From positions 18,566,904 through 18,630,903 of the forward strand of contig OZ020517.1 of the NCBI GenBank assembly GCA_963971425.1: a stretch of 64,000 bases of DNA. The letters are read 5' to 3'. The translations under genes were made by a program, and so were the position numbers. A model generated the notes under the pieces. That model saw nothing but the letters and a program-made list of their open reading frames with translations, did no database searches and was not told the DNA's origin. Shown piece by piece: positions 44,676 through 56,464 of this stretch (positions within the stretch are counted from its first letter, which is position 1; the number at the start of each line of letters is the position of its first letter). The stretch is from Bryoerythrophyllum caledonicum. Its lineage: Eukaryota; Streptophyta; Bryopsida; Pottiales; Pottiaceae.

Positions 44676-45700
44676 AAGGAGTCTCCTTCACATGGAATTC
44701 AATAGCAACCAAAGGTAGAAAACCCTGCTCCAAAGGAACATAAGGAGGTGGTGACTAAGGACACTTGAAATCCAAGAGTAGGCCTGGTGGATGGAGCAGT
44801 GGAGGTGCAGGAATATGAGTTCCTAAAGGAGTATTTAGATTGTTTTGCTTTCAGTTTACATGATTTGGGAGTGTTGAAGGGATAAGAAGTACGTATTAAC
44901 TTAACCAACGAAGCACCAATTTATCGAAAGCCATACAAGTATAGCGGCATAGAGCGAAAGATGATTCGTACTCGTACAGAAGAATTGATGGCTGTGGGGT
45001 TAGTGGAGTTCGCTCCACCAGATTCTGATTATACATCAGCATCGGCTATGCCATCCAAGAAGGACATTTTTGGTAATTGGAGTGAGAAAAAAATGTGTGG
45101 TGACTATAGAAGAATTCATAAATTCACTAAGTCAGACCGTTATGCCATGCCAACTTCGGAGGAGAACTTTGAGGCCATTCGCCATGCCAAAAAATTTAGT
45201 ACGTTGGATTTACGCTCCGGGTACCACCTGATTGAATTGAGAGATGAAGACAAAGAGAAAACCACGTTCTGGGGCATTGTCAAAGATAGAAAGGACTGAT
45301 TGTTTGAATGGAAGTTTTTACTATTTGGATTGAAGAATGCTCCAACAGAATTTCAAAGGGTTGTAGACAGAGTACTCTTGGAGTTGGATTTCGTAAGATG
45401 CTATATTGATGACATCATTGTCTTTAGCAGGAATTAAAAGCAACATAGACTACACTTGATGAAGGTTTTTTGCTAGATTGAGGCTCCATGGATTAAAGTT
45501 GCACCCTAGTAAGTGCAAATTCTACTTTGATCGCATTGAATATTTAGGCCACATGATTTATCCAAGTGAACTAGTTGTGGTAGCTAGCAAAGTGAAAGTA
45601 GTAATGTCTATTCTTAGACGACGAGATGTTAGTAGGTTGAGAGCATTTCTTGGGTTGTCAAAACTTTCAGTGCTATTGCCAAGCCATTAACCATGTTGAC
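44676..45700 (+). pseudogene. pol: Reverse transcriptase of gypsy element 2
   Basis: The RT N-terminal linker is seen at 44890-44960 (VRINLTNEAPIYRKPYKYSGIE). From 44961: MIRTRTEELMAVGLVEFA, KMCGDYRRIHKFTKSDRYAMP, FSTLDLRSGYHLIELRDEDKEKTTFW. After TGA at 45298: LFEWKFLLFGLKNAPTEFQR and the catalytic CYIDDIIVFSR (about 45400). After a stop: LRLHGLKLHPSKCKFYFDRIEYLGH. The domain is typical Ty3/gypsy RT. It is disrupted by at least three stops and a frameshift. Confidence 0.9.
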
Positions 45701-47801
45701 AAGAAATGATCAATCTTGGATCTGGGGAGAGGAGCAAGAGGCGGCTTTTCAACAATTGAAAGACCGTTTGGCATCAGCACCAATAGTTCGAAGGCCTATA
45801 GCAGGAAAGACGTACCAACTACACACAGATTGAAGCGCGTTGGGGATTGGTGCAATATTGACGCAAATGGATGATGACGGCAAGGAATTTGTGATTGCGT
45901 ATGCCAGCCGGTCCAACAACGATGCAGTGGCTCAATATAGCTTGTATGAAGGGGAATGATTGGCTGCCGTATGGGCAATTGCTCATTTTCGGTGTTATCT
46001 TCATTGTAATGAATTTATGTTGGTTACAGATCATCAGCCTTTGAAATGGTTGATGGAGTCTGATAAACTGACAGGAAAACTAGCACGGTGGGCTTTGATG
46101 TTGATGGAGTATGACTTCAACGTGGTTCATAGGGCAGGTTTGATAAATATTTACGCTAATGGCCTTAGCCGCAATCCAATTCCAAACCAAGAAGATGATA
46201 CAGGTGCTAGGTGGCATACTGAGGGTGAAATCGATCCGTTGCCAGGTTGGCATTGTTTGGTCTTTCTAGGGATATTGGCAATGAATGGAGACAACACCGA
46301 GGAAGCTACTGTGGCCACAGTAGATGAGGATGGAGGTGAAGAATCTGAGGGCGCCAAAGATATCTATGAAGACACAAATATGATGCAATTCTTGAAGGAT
46401 GGAGAGGCGGTGGCTTCATGGTCTCATAAGGAGAGAGATAGAGTTCTACAACAAGCTAAGAGGTTTGTATGGAAGAGGACTCACCTTATGAGATTGTGGC
46501 CACATGGTACTGAGAAGGTAGTACCAACTCCAATAGAAAGAGTGAAAGTGATTAAGGATATACATGAGGACCTTGGACACTTTGGAGTGCGGAGGACTTA
46601 TAATCTACTTCAGATTCACTATTGGTGGCGTGGAATACAATCCCAAGTGCAAGCTTTGGTGGCCCGGTGTATGGTGTGTGACCATGTACAAGCATCTTTT
46701 AACATTCCGATGCCACAATTACAACCATTGTCAATTATGGGCTTAGGATATAGATGGAGCTTGGATTTTGCAAGTCCATTGACACTGACACCTCGACACA
46801 ACAACTATGTGTTGGTAATCATCGAGAATTCCTCGAAATTGATAGAGTTAGTGGCATTGCCTGATAAGTTTAGTGAGGGGGCCGCTTATTCGTTTCTTGA
46901 CTACTTTTTGAGTCGCTTTGGAGCTCCAACAGAGGTACTCACAAACCAAGGGAGAGAATTCTTAGGTGAGTTTCAGACGTTGTGTGAGCAAGCGATGATT
47001 GATCATCGCACTACTTTCAAGGATCACCTCGAAGTAGATGAATTGGCGGAGCACATGGTACAAACCATCAAGAGGGGGCTCCGGAAGTACAGCTTGAAGA
47101 AAGGACATCACGAGGATTGGGATTTGCAGCTACCATGGATAGCAATGGGCTATCGGTTCAACAAACAAGCATCTGTGGCGTCTTCATCACCTTACTATCT
47201 ATTGTTTGGAAGGCACCCAATTTCACCAAAGGCAGATGCTGACATTGTGTTGGCTAACATGGACAATCCCGATACGTGGACTCAAGTGTGTGAGCAACGT
47301 GCAAATTTGTTAAAAATGGTGATGCCTACGACATTGGAGAACCTCTCCATAGAGCAATATCGGGATACGTTGCGCTATGCTGCAATATGGGGAGGTGGTT
47401 ATCAACCGCAAGTGCGGCGTTTCACGCCTCGAGACTATATGTATTTACAGCAAGCAGCGCCCACCACCTTGGATGTGACAGCAAGAAGGATAATTGTTAT
47501 ATTTCGTGAGGTGAAGGACTTAGGGGTGTTAGTATTGGAGGGTCGTGATGGCAATATGTGGAAGGATCACACGCGGAATTGTGCGCCTTGCCACTTGCCA
47601 CACATTGATGGGACAGTACACCCTAGTCTCTCTCACATCTCTGCTGGATTACGTTATCGGTTATGTGGTAGTGCCAAACGGGCAGCCACTATGGTTATTT
47701 GTGACTTATGTTCTACGGGGTGGCATTTAGAATGCTTAACTCCACCTTTTTTGGAGGTACCAGTGGCTCAATGGTCATGTCCTAAGTGTTTAGCACGTTG
47801 A
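45701..47801 (+). pseudogene. RNase H, integrase and PHD-like finger of gypsy element 2
   Basis: RNase H starts near 45825 (LHTD, then TGA, SALGIGAILTQMDDDGKEF) and runs through VTDHQPLKWLM and VVHRAGLINIYANGLSR, with N where D is usual. From 45960 to 47801 the frame is open for 613 codons. It covers the HHCC zinc domain (HEDLGHFGVRRTY...ARCMVCDH, 46560-46690) and an integrase core with SLDFAS (46757), LTNQGREF (second catalytic Asp changed to Asn, 46940) and ELAEHMVQTIK (Glu, 47040). The C-terminal tail follows. The last ~50 residues form a PHD-like finger: LCG, CDLC, GWHLEC, WSCPKC. The first Cys of the usual C4HC3 pattern is Tyr (TAT). Confidence 0.88.
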
Positions 47802-48299
47802 GGGTCTGAGTAGACAAACTCTAACATTAAAAATGTGTTAGAGGCGATTAGCGCTGGGGCTCTACTTGCACCCGGCCTACCTTTTGTTTGTTGAGTCTTT
47901 TAGCGTCTTTACATGTGGACCACATTGATTCTATGGTTTGAGAGGTTTTCATTCACGGTTATCATTCAGTTTATATATAAACTATGTGGTACGCCGATGT
48001 GAAAGGGGCGCCAGCTCGGGCGAAGGGGGCGAGTAAAGGGGTACTTATAGACCGCTTACTACTTCTTGGTGTACGAGGTTATGAGTCATTTATTTCTTTT
48101 TCCTAAGTCTGGATTGCTGATAGTGTGTAAGTATGTATTGTTTTATTGTTTAATAGAGGTAACGGTGGTGGTTATGCCATCGTTACACTTGAGTTGTCTC
48201 AGATTGTGCGGTCTCACCTGATTTACATGATGTTATCTTGGCACGATGCGATTGTGCATGACAAGTGCAAGCATTGGCGAACTACAGTGATTTGCATAA
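47802..48299. other. 3' flank of gypsy element 2 (possible LTR)
   Basis: Non-coding. A TATA-like TTTATATATAAAC lies at about 47969, and a G-rich run (AAAGGGGCGCC...GGGCGAAGGGGGCGAG) at 48001-48040. An LTR is expected here, but no matching copy was found upstream of gag. Confidence 0.35.
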
Positions 48300-48838
48300 A
48301 GTGGAGTCACGATGTCATTGTTACTATTTTGGTGGTATATGCATAGTATTTGTATGGTGGATGGCTCTAGTCTTTGTTTATTTCTTAGTTCAGGTGGTAA
48401 CGTGGGTTCTTTGTATGGTACTGAATCTACTTGAAATAATGCGATGATGTAAGAATCCGGGAATGGGCCTCAATGTGGGATAAAGTTTTGGTACGAGTTA
48501 TTGTCTGGTGTGATGATAAGAGTGGAAGTACATTTTGGATTGTTTTTGGCAGCAAGTCTAGCCCAATGTATTGCATGTTGTGTTTCTTCTATATTGTGGG
48601 ATTGTGCAATACCATTTCCAATCCATTTGTAGTCAAAGGCGTTTCCTAGTGAACTGAAGCTTTTGTCTCTTTCAAAGGTGAGTAAAACTTAGTGAGTGGG
48701 ATGGAGCACATTGTGATGGGGGACGAAAAGAACGAGTGTTGGATGTTGAAGGATGAGAATAATGAGTCTAGGATGTGCGTGGGTAATGTGTATTGTGGGG
48801 TCATTTTTTGGGATGCGATATTTATATCTTTGGTATAG
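48300..48838 (-). mobile_element. Reverse-strand LINE copy, distal fragment
   Basis: On the reverse strand it reads YQRYKYRIPKNDP (about 48835-48800), then QYTLPTHILDSL, NIQHSFFSSP and, in another frame, STLIITPDN. These align with 57880-58380 of the full-length LINE. Homology fades near 48300. It is the continuation of the reverse-strand LINE that resumes at 60343; the full-length LINE landed between the WLYQ and RYKYR codons. Confidence 0.85.
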
Positions 48839-48845
48839 GTGCTCC

Positions 48846-50642
48846 ATGTTTCTGGCGAGCAGGAACCACATGTCCCCCAGCCAAGCAGCAACAAGAAAAC
48901 AAAGAAATCAATGCAGAATTTTGCAGCTGGATGGCAACACTACAAAGAAACGTGAGAAGCCAGCAACACTAATTACACATGGAGTGAAGGCCCAATGTCA
49001 AAAATGCCAACAACATGGAGGCAGAACCTCAAGACAACAAACAAACAACAGGTACGCACAAACCCAGGTAAGCAATCTTACCAATGCTCAATTTCCTCTC
49101 CCCATTGATAGCAATACATCGCTAAATACTCACAAAACACACAAAGGTGCGAAACACACAGGGAAACACGGCCAGCCACAGAGTCACAGACGAAACCCTA
49201 GCCGTCACTACAAAGACAGAAAATTCACGAAAAATCAAGATCCAGACCCCCAGCTGAGTCATGGCAATCGACTAGCCGCATCCCAACGGCTCCTTGTCGA
49301 AGCCAACCCTAGAGGATCAACAAACCGAATACGAAGACGTTTGTTGACTGCTACTACATCCATCAAGAACCAGCAAAAAACAAGGTATACATCTCGACCT
49401 CTTTTCATTCTCAAACCCTCTCAAACTGGCATACCTCACAGACGTCCACTCCGCATGCTGTGGATACCTTACGCTCCCTACCAAGCCTATGTGGAGATTG
49501 CGTACCTGGAAGGAGACGTGAAGAATCGAAGGTGTCGAGAGCTGCATCCCGCGGGCCTAGATCGGAATCTCCTCATTAGTGAAGATCAGCTTACTCTTTG
49601 CTTTGCGAATTCGTTGTATGTTGTAAGTTATATCTGTCAATCGATAGTCACTAACTTAACCTATGTATGTTCCTCACAGACAGGTCGGCACCTGCAACAA
49701 ACGAGCGCGAGATTAGCCAAGACATGTAACGATCTCCATGAAGGACACAGACAAGTGCAGGGCAGAGTCATCAAGACTCACAGCAAAACCGAGCTGCAGA
49801 TCCATTCGAAGAAGTTGAAGAGCAACTATCCTGACCGGGCAAGGAGCAAGAAACACGAAGTTTGGTGCAAGATCTCTGACGCACACGCCCCGGCAACCCA
49901 TATCGCCGACATCTGCCAGTAGAAGAGGAGCAAGAAACAAGAAATAACCAGGAAGATCGCCGCGGCCTACGCCCCAGCAGCCCAAATCTCCAACATCAAC
50001 CAGCAGAAGAGTGTTGCAAGGCAACAGGAGGCCCTGTATACGTTGCAAGACGTCCTCCGACCCCACGCCGCACCCAGCACACTCGCCCAACGGCAACACC
50101 CTCACTTTCAGCGCAGCCCGGAGGATAGCAACATCAGTCGACGGCTCGACCATAGTCGGCGGACTCTCCAACAGCGCCCAACCAAGTGCTCACAACCAGA
50201 AGCAGGGCGAAGCGCCGCCAAACTGAGTAGCACCGCCGAGGAGAACCAACCTTGAAAACCCCAGTTGGGAGCCGTGAGGTGCACGACCACTCAACTTCCG
50301 AAAACTCGCGTCAGCCAACCACTTCTCCCAAGGAAGACGTTAGGACATCTATTTCTAGAACCAAATGCAGCCGCAGATGTGCACGCGAGTATTGCTCGAA
50401 TACCTGCGGACGAGAAATCCCTGCAAGCCAATACGCAACCTCAGCCCGCAGCCTGTGCCATCACACTAGGAGTGCAAGTCAAGAAACCACAGCTAGAGTC
50501 AAGCATGAGACATCCAACCGTAAGGTGTTTCTTTCCAGCCAAGACTAAACTCCCAGGTCATACTCTTCTTTCACCATCTTTACAATCTATTGCTCTCTAC
50601 CACTACTGGGATCATTATGCAATCCCAAAGTCATGTAAATAA
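48846..50642 (+). pseudogene. First ORF of the full-length LINE, unknown function
   Basis: Starts 8 bp inside the LINE at ATG 48846 (MFLASRNHMSPSQAATRKQR). It stays in one frame for about 599 codons, broken only by TAG at 49920-49922 and TGA at 50253-50255. In DNA of roughly 50% GC this is far too open to be chance. The product is basic and rich in Gln, Ser, Thr and Arg. It holds a CQKC pair near residue 60 and an imperfect tandem repeat across the first stop (RSKKHEVWCKISDAHAPATH, RSKKQEITRKIAAAYAPAAQ). I recognise no domain. An accessory or RNA-binding function would be typical for this position, but that is only inference. Confidence 0.6.
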
Positions 50643-50945
50643 TATGTTATATTTAAGTGTGTTACTTGGAAGGGTGCCCAAATTTTTGGCACCCCTCGTG
50701 TGTGTGCATGTGCAAAGGTCATTATGTATTACTATGTCAAATCCTCTCACCTCCAACCATTAGGTAATGGTCCAGTCAGTAGTTGTCATGCAATCAATAT
50801 TTCTGCCCACCCCTTCTTGGCAATCTTAACTTCAATAAGTCCTCAACGTATATTGGGGGGAGAAGTTAAGAACAAGAGGATAAGGGGTTATAGTGAGACA
50901 ATACGATGCAAATCAATTAACACACTTTGTTTTGTATGCTACAGT
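50643..50945 (+). other. Spacer between the first ORF and ORF1 of the LINE
   Basis: About 300 bp, non-coding, with TGTGTGTGCATGTGC at 50699. No feature recognised. Confidence 0.4.
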
Positions 50946-52527
50946 ATGTCTTCAGTTCAAGATGTTGCCACCTCCTCCAAGCGCCTTTTTGTTGATGTGG
51001 TTGAAGAAAACCCTGTCAATACTAGTCAAAATGTCTTGTTTGTCACGAACACCACCCAGAAAAAAGTGAAGGCAACAAGTTTGCCTTTCACCGAATACTG
51101 GCTGGACTTTCATGCAATGAACACAATTGCGAAGAAAAATGGGAATAAAAAAATACCAATAGTAGGTATTGAAGACTTGGTCAAATGTGGCCTAAGTACG
51201 AAAGAGGCAAGCGAAAGTTATGGAGCAATCCCCGCCTTTCCATTTACTCCCCAAATAGAGTGGCCATCGAAAAGAATGGATGGAAAAATGGGTAACCATT
51301 TTAACCTCACCCAACTTCCAAGTGAAGTTGAGGTGGATAAAAATGATTATGCATTAGACTACCAAGTATCGATCCACTTCGAGCTTGGGAACCAAGTTTG
51401 GGCAAAGGATATTGTTCTAGATATGGTAAAAAATAGACTCAATGAAATGGAAATCCCTACTGGAATAGACATTGGTGAGCCTATAGCCATTTTTTTGCTA
51501 CCACCAAACCAACAATTGGAATGGGGTCATTAAAATACATTTAAAAAACCCCGAGATTGACGGTAGAGGATTGTTGAAAGGATTGAGACCCTTCATTCTC
51601 ATCCTAAATGAAGGGATTCCACATAAGGGGAAAGTATGCAAAACATTCGACTCCCTTGCCTTCTCACACCTCTTATCAGTCAAAATTTCTGGTCCAAATC
51701 TTGCCAATAAAGAATCATATGAATTACATGAAGAGATTGTAAGGGAGAGCTTTGCGAGAGGGCAGGATTTTGAAATAACCAGGGTAGAAAAAAAGGGTTT
51801 TTCTGACTTTGCATGGGTCAAAACTCCCTCCCCGGAGCAAGCGGCCAAAGTATAAGACTATAAAGTCACATTCTCCAATGAGATTTTTGTGCCATGCTTT
51901 GCAACTAGAAAAATGGATGAGGATGATATTGCAAGAAAGAATTGTCTTATTCTCATTGCTAAAAACCTCAATAAAACAAAAAATGAAAAGGAACTTGCAA
52001 GTGGAATCAAGTCCGTACTCGGTGAAGAGAATGTGGTTGATATATTCTTCAAACTTGAGCACGGGCGACATGTGGGGACTTGTAACATTGAATGTCTAAA
52101 GCTGTAGTATACAAAAAAACATGTCAAACAAAGCAAGAAAATTCATGGAAAGTATGTCATGTTCACTCCCCACCCTAAAAGTTTAGATGGAAGTAATAAA
52201 CCTAATACGGATGAACTTGCGAGATTAGGGTTCTCAGATGTAAACTCGGCAGTTGCCAATGCTGTGATTGCCATGGAGAATGGACCAAACAAGGGTAATG
52301 GCGTCACCCTTGAACAACTCCGAAAGGAAATGAAGATTGTGAAGGGGGAAATCGTTCAAGAGGCAAGACAATACGCGGATATGGTACAAGCCAACACGGT
52401 CAAGTCCCTTAGAGGGGAAATGACAACTCTCCGATCTCAACTCATCCAAACAATCATGGCGGCCGAGTCACAAGCTTCGGAACGGGAGCAACGTGCTATA
52501 GAAGGCAAAATAGACACGTCAAACTAA
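50946..52527 (+). pseudogene. LINE ORF1 protein (RRM-like and coiled-coil regions)
   Basis: Starts at ATG 50946 (MSSVQDVATSSKRLFVDVVEENP) and is open to 51533. It continues in the next frame from about 51540, with stops at 51853 and 52105, and ends TAA at 52525-52527, about 527 codons overall. Residues around 51930-52095 (NCLILIAKNLNKTKNE...LGEENVVDIFFK, HGRHVGTCNIECL) have an RRM-like strand-helix pattern. The C terminus (52290-52520) is a predicted coiled coil (LEQLRKEMKIVKGEIVQEAR). A reverse-strand fragment of the same ORF lies at 23242-23834, confirming it as a repeated LINE gene. ORF1 proteins bind the LINE RNA. RRM assignment is tentative. Confidence 0.78.
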
Positions 52528-52675
52528 TATTGATAAACAACGCTGTAATAAATCTAAATATAATATAATACATATATACTACAATAAATAATAATAAAAG
52601 CTCGAAAAAACATCACAAAAATCCACACAAAACAAAAACTAAAACCAAGACCTTATATTTATATACTACTAAACA

Positions 52676-52935
<260 letters not shown>

Positions 52936-52978
52936 CTCCACACCCCTCCCACTAATAACCATAAACACTACTTATTGC

Positions 52979-53026
52979 AAACTATTAATTATACTTTGCG
53001 GAGACATAGAAACTAACCCCGGCCCA
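52979..53026 (+). other. 2A-type ribosome-skipping peptide at the start of ORF2
   Basis: Codons 52979-53026 read KLLIILCGDIETNPGP, followed directly by ATG. This has the complete D-(V/I)-E-x-N-P-G-P signature of 2A peptides, preceded by a hydrophobic stretch. At 2A the ribosome skips the Gly-Pro bond. 2A sequences at the N terminus of LINE ORF2 are known from trypanosomes and several animals. No in-frame ATG precedes it as far as the upstream TAA at 52721. Confidence 0.85.
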
Positions 53027-53639
53027 ATGCCAAATGTCTTCCACAACCATCCAAAAACACACAAAAAATTATCAAAAATATATTTCATTCCGAATACTAT
53101 AAAACTCTACCCCAAATATCAACACCTAGCATCTTCCTTTGCGCCACTTCTAAAAAATAATCACACTTCATCAAACCTACTCCACCCTCTACCCCAACAA
53201 ATCCCACTACATACACCAAAAAAACAACCACCCACCCACACATATCTTATTCCCCATCATTACCACCCTCCACCCCTCAATAAACGAATGTAACAATATT
53301 ACCAACATTCTTCCAACACAAACCCAACACATTGGACAAATATATTACTAAATATCCTATCCTCTCTACACAACCCCCCTGAAAGACATATAGATACACT
53401 CCACCCACAGACTAGATTCCTAGAGGAAAACCATCAACTATTTGAACACAAAACCTCTCTACATAATGACCTGTACAACTTTATTCACAGCCAAACCCCA
53501 CCCCCTACCCCCGATGAACTTCAACAAAAATTTCCATTCTTCCCACATAATCTCATCCTTGAAACTCTTAGATGCTTTGAACCAATACATGCTTATACAC
53601 ACCCCACCCCAATACCCGTCCACATTTTCCCCCATCTTG

Positions 53640-54450
53640 TAATAATGATAATATAGACAACAGAAACACATATATAACTACATGGAACGCCTCAACATTA
53701 AACACTGCTTTACCATGCATCCACAATCTAACCACCCACACCAACACACCACCAGCCATAATTGCCATACAAGAAACCAAACTAACCGCTACTAAATCCA
53801 CAAAATACATCCAAAAAACATTCCCTGATTATAAACTCATATTTAATAACACACATTCTCTCACACGATGCATCCAACAACGAAGGCCATATATTCCGGC
53901 AAGAGGAGGCCTATTCATGCTCATACACCAATCATATGCCTTCCCAGGGAATATTACTAAAATCCCTACCCCGGTTAATATATCACCATATCTTCAAATT
54001 ATTGAAATTACTAACCGACCCCTCCAACCATGGCTCATTCTTCATCTATACATGCCCTCGCACATAGAAGACTCTAGACTTATTCCGGAGATCCAAAAAC
54101 TCCATCACTTCACAAATAAATATACACACTAATCATACAATAATACTTTGCGGGGACTTTAACCAAGATATAGCCCTTATTGGGCGACAAAACGGAGTGG
54201 CCTTTATCCCTCCACTCAACATAGATTATCAATGGAAAATTTTTACGGAGGACCTGGAACTACATCTAATCCCAACCAATACACAATACTCTTGTCAAGG
54301 AGGCCTTAATTACACACACACTAGCCGAATTGATGGATTTTACATTAAAACACCTAACCATACTAGTTATACATCCATCACCAATACCACAACCAACTTG
54401 AACTCGGATCACTTTCCAATCCAACTCAATATACCTTACAACACCCTTAT
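53640..54450 (+). pseudogene. Apurinic-type (APE-like) endonuclease domain of LINE ORF2
   Basis: Landmarks in order: YITTWNASTLN (Asn, about 53675), IIAIQETKL (catalytic Glu, 53760), WLILHLYMPSH (Tyr, 54030), ILCGDFNQD (54148), SRIDGFYI (54322) and LNSDHFPIQL (His, 54400). All the usual EEP-family signature residues are present. A frameshift near 54130 divides the domain, and the frame differs from the N terminus of ORF2. In LINEs this domain makes the first-strand nick. Confidence 0.88.
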
Positions 54451-55072
54451 AAGTAGACCTCCCACAACCATCAACTCAAATGTTATTAAAATATTAAACC
54501 CCATCCCAAAAGAAAACCTTGATAACTTCAATACAATATTCTTTGAAAAAAACTCACTACAAATAGACTCCCTCATAGACACTCTTTCTAACCACCAACA
54601 CCTCACACACACACAATGGCAAGAAGCTTGCACGACCCTTGACAAACTTATTAATGAAATCTCCACTATATTAGAAAAAACTTATAAAGCGCCCCCGATT
54701 CCACAACTCACACCCCAAACCTCAAAACAAGGGGGATATCTCCCGAGAAAACTAGCCAAAAATAGAAACAACATCTTATCACATACCACACTATTCGTAA
54801 AACAATTTATATTGCTAAAACTAACCAAAATTGGCAAAACCACCCCATACTCTCCGAACTACAAAACCTCCGCCATCCTCAAATCCCACAAGTGCCACTT
54901 CCCAACACCCCTCACGAAGACTGGCTAAAAGACATTGCTACCATTGCAAAAGATGCCAACAAAGATGCACGGAAAATTACCACAAAATATGCAAGAGAAT
55001 GTGTCAAAAAAGCCATATCTAAGTATCGTCAATTATACGAAACTAGCCCAAAAAAGATTAATTGAAAAGTCT

Positions 55073-56464
55073 TTAAAAATAACACAAATCTGCCACTAGA
55101 CTGTATCTTAGATCATAACAATAACATTTTAACCAATCTAGATGACATTGCAAACGAAATACATTTCCAACAATCCATAAATAATAGACCATCCACCCCC
55201 CCATGCCACTTCCAACCACAACATAACATGCACGTGTGGAGTTAGGCAATACCTGTGGCATGATTTGGACGGATTTACCATTGATAAAAGAGGCGAACCA
55301 ACAATACCTCTCCACACATATTATAACAGAGACACATACAACATGTGCCTAAAAAATTTGGGAACCAACAAAGCCCCCGGCCCGGACCATATACCTAACT
55401 CAATCCTAAAAAACATGCCCCCCAGATTCCATGACCTCCTATCATTATTCTTCCTTCATTGTTACAAACAAAAATCCATTCCCGCATCTTGGAAGACAAG
55501 TTTAACAATCCTACTATACAAAAAAGGCAACCCATCCGAGCTACCCAACCACTAACCTATAGCCTTAGCTAACACCATTTACAAGCTATACACTAGCACA
55601 CTAACATCAATATTATCGGCCTATGGGGAAAAACACTAAATATTACACGAAAGCCAAGAAGGGTTTAGAGCCAAGAGAAGTGCCACACGACAACTTCAAA
55701 CCCTCATTGCCGCCCTTGAGGATGCAAAATTCACTAATAAAGACATTTACATACTCTACATTGACTTCAAAAACGCATTTGGCTCCATTGACCATCTCCG
55801 ATTGCTAGCCATTATGAGCGATCTTGGATTCCCGGAAGACGCGGTCACACCGGTTGGTAATATATATTCCCAATCTACCACTACATACACTGGAGAATTC
55901 TTTGGTAATACACGCCCTATCCCCATCCAACGCGGTACCATCCAAGGCGATACATTGAGCCCGTACCTCTTTATTATTTTCCTAGAACCTCTATTGAGAT
56001 GGCTCCAAAGGGGTAACAATGGATACACATTTGGCACCTCAAAGGTCACCATAAACTCGGCCACATATGTCGACGATCTAGCGGCCATATCCGGACATCT
56101 TAAATCACTCCAAATTCAACTAGACAAAATAGACAAATTCTGTTTATGGATTGGGATGGAACTTGGGGTCCAAAAATGTGCCGTAACTGGATGCCCAAAC
56201 AAATTCAAAATAAACCCTACCGCCTTCAAAGCCCTTATCCAAGCTACCAATATCCACTATCGTAGCCAACCAATTCTGGTTCTCAACCAAAACCAACCCT
56301 ATATATACCTTGGAATAAATCTAGTCCCTTCACTAAAATGGAAAATTCAAATTCATGCTACCACTACGAAACTTATTAAACAATGCAAGGAACTTACAAT
56401 ATGTCCGGCCACATTGCAACAAAAAATAAAAATGATTGATACCGTCATACATCATGGTATCTAA
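55073..56464 (+). pseudogene. Reverse transcriptase domain of LINE ORF2
   Basis: Non-LTR RT motifs: LGTNKAPGPDHIPNSIL (about 55360), WKTSLTILLYKKGNP (55490), PIALANTIYKLYTS (55558), EGFRAKRSATRQL (55655), YILYIDFKNAFGSIDH (first Asp, 55750), IQRGTIQGDTLSPYLFIIF (55938), ATYVDDLAAIS (catalytic pair, 56062) and YLGINLVPSLKWK (56307). Stops at 55554 and 55637 interrupt an otherwise single frame. YVDD replaces the commoner YADD/FADD, but the aspartates are intact. Confidence 0.92.

Larger units (their letters stand above)
37652..47801 (+). mobile_element. Ty3/gypsy retrotransposon encoding a DNA methyltransferase and a PHD-like finger, dead
   Basis: The order is gag, zinc knuckles, protease/linker, DNMT3-like cytosine methyltransferase, RT, RNase H, HHCC zinc domain and integrase, PHD-like finger. 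The methyltransferase lies between protease and RT in the same orientation and spacing as the rest of pol, so it was part of the polyprotein. A 2.47-kb LINE sits inside it (41300-43767). Multiple stops, several of them TGG-to-TAG/TGA changes, inactivate the copy. LTRs were not identified. DNMT capture by retrotransposons has been reported for charophytes and dinoflagellates (recalled, not checked). Confidence 0.88.

Noticed and set aside
49317..50171. Reverse-strand frames across the LINE first ORF
   Set aside because: The forward frame is open far longer and is anchored at the LINE 5' end; the reverse frames are shadows.
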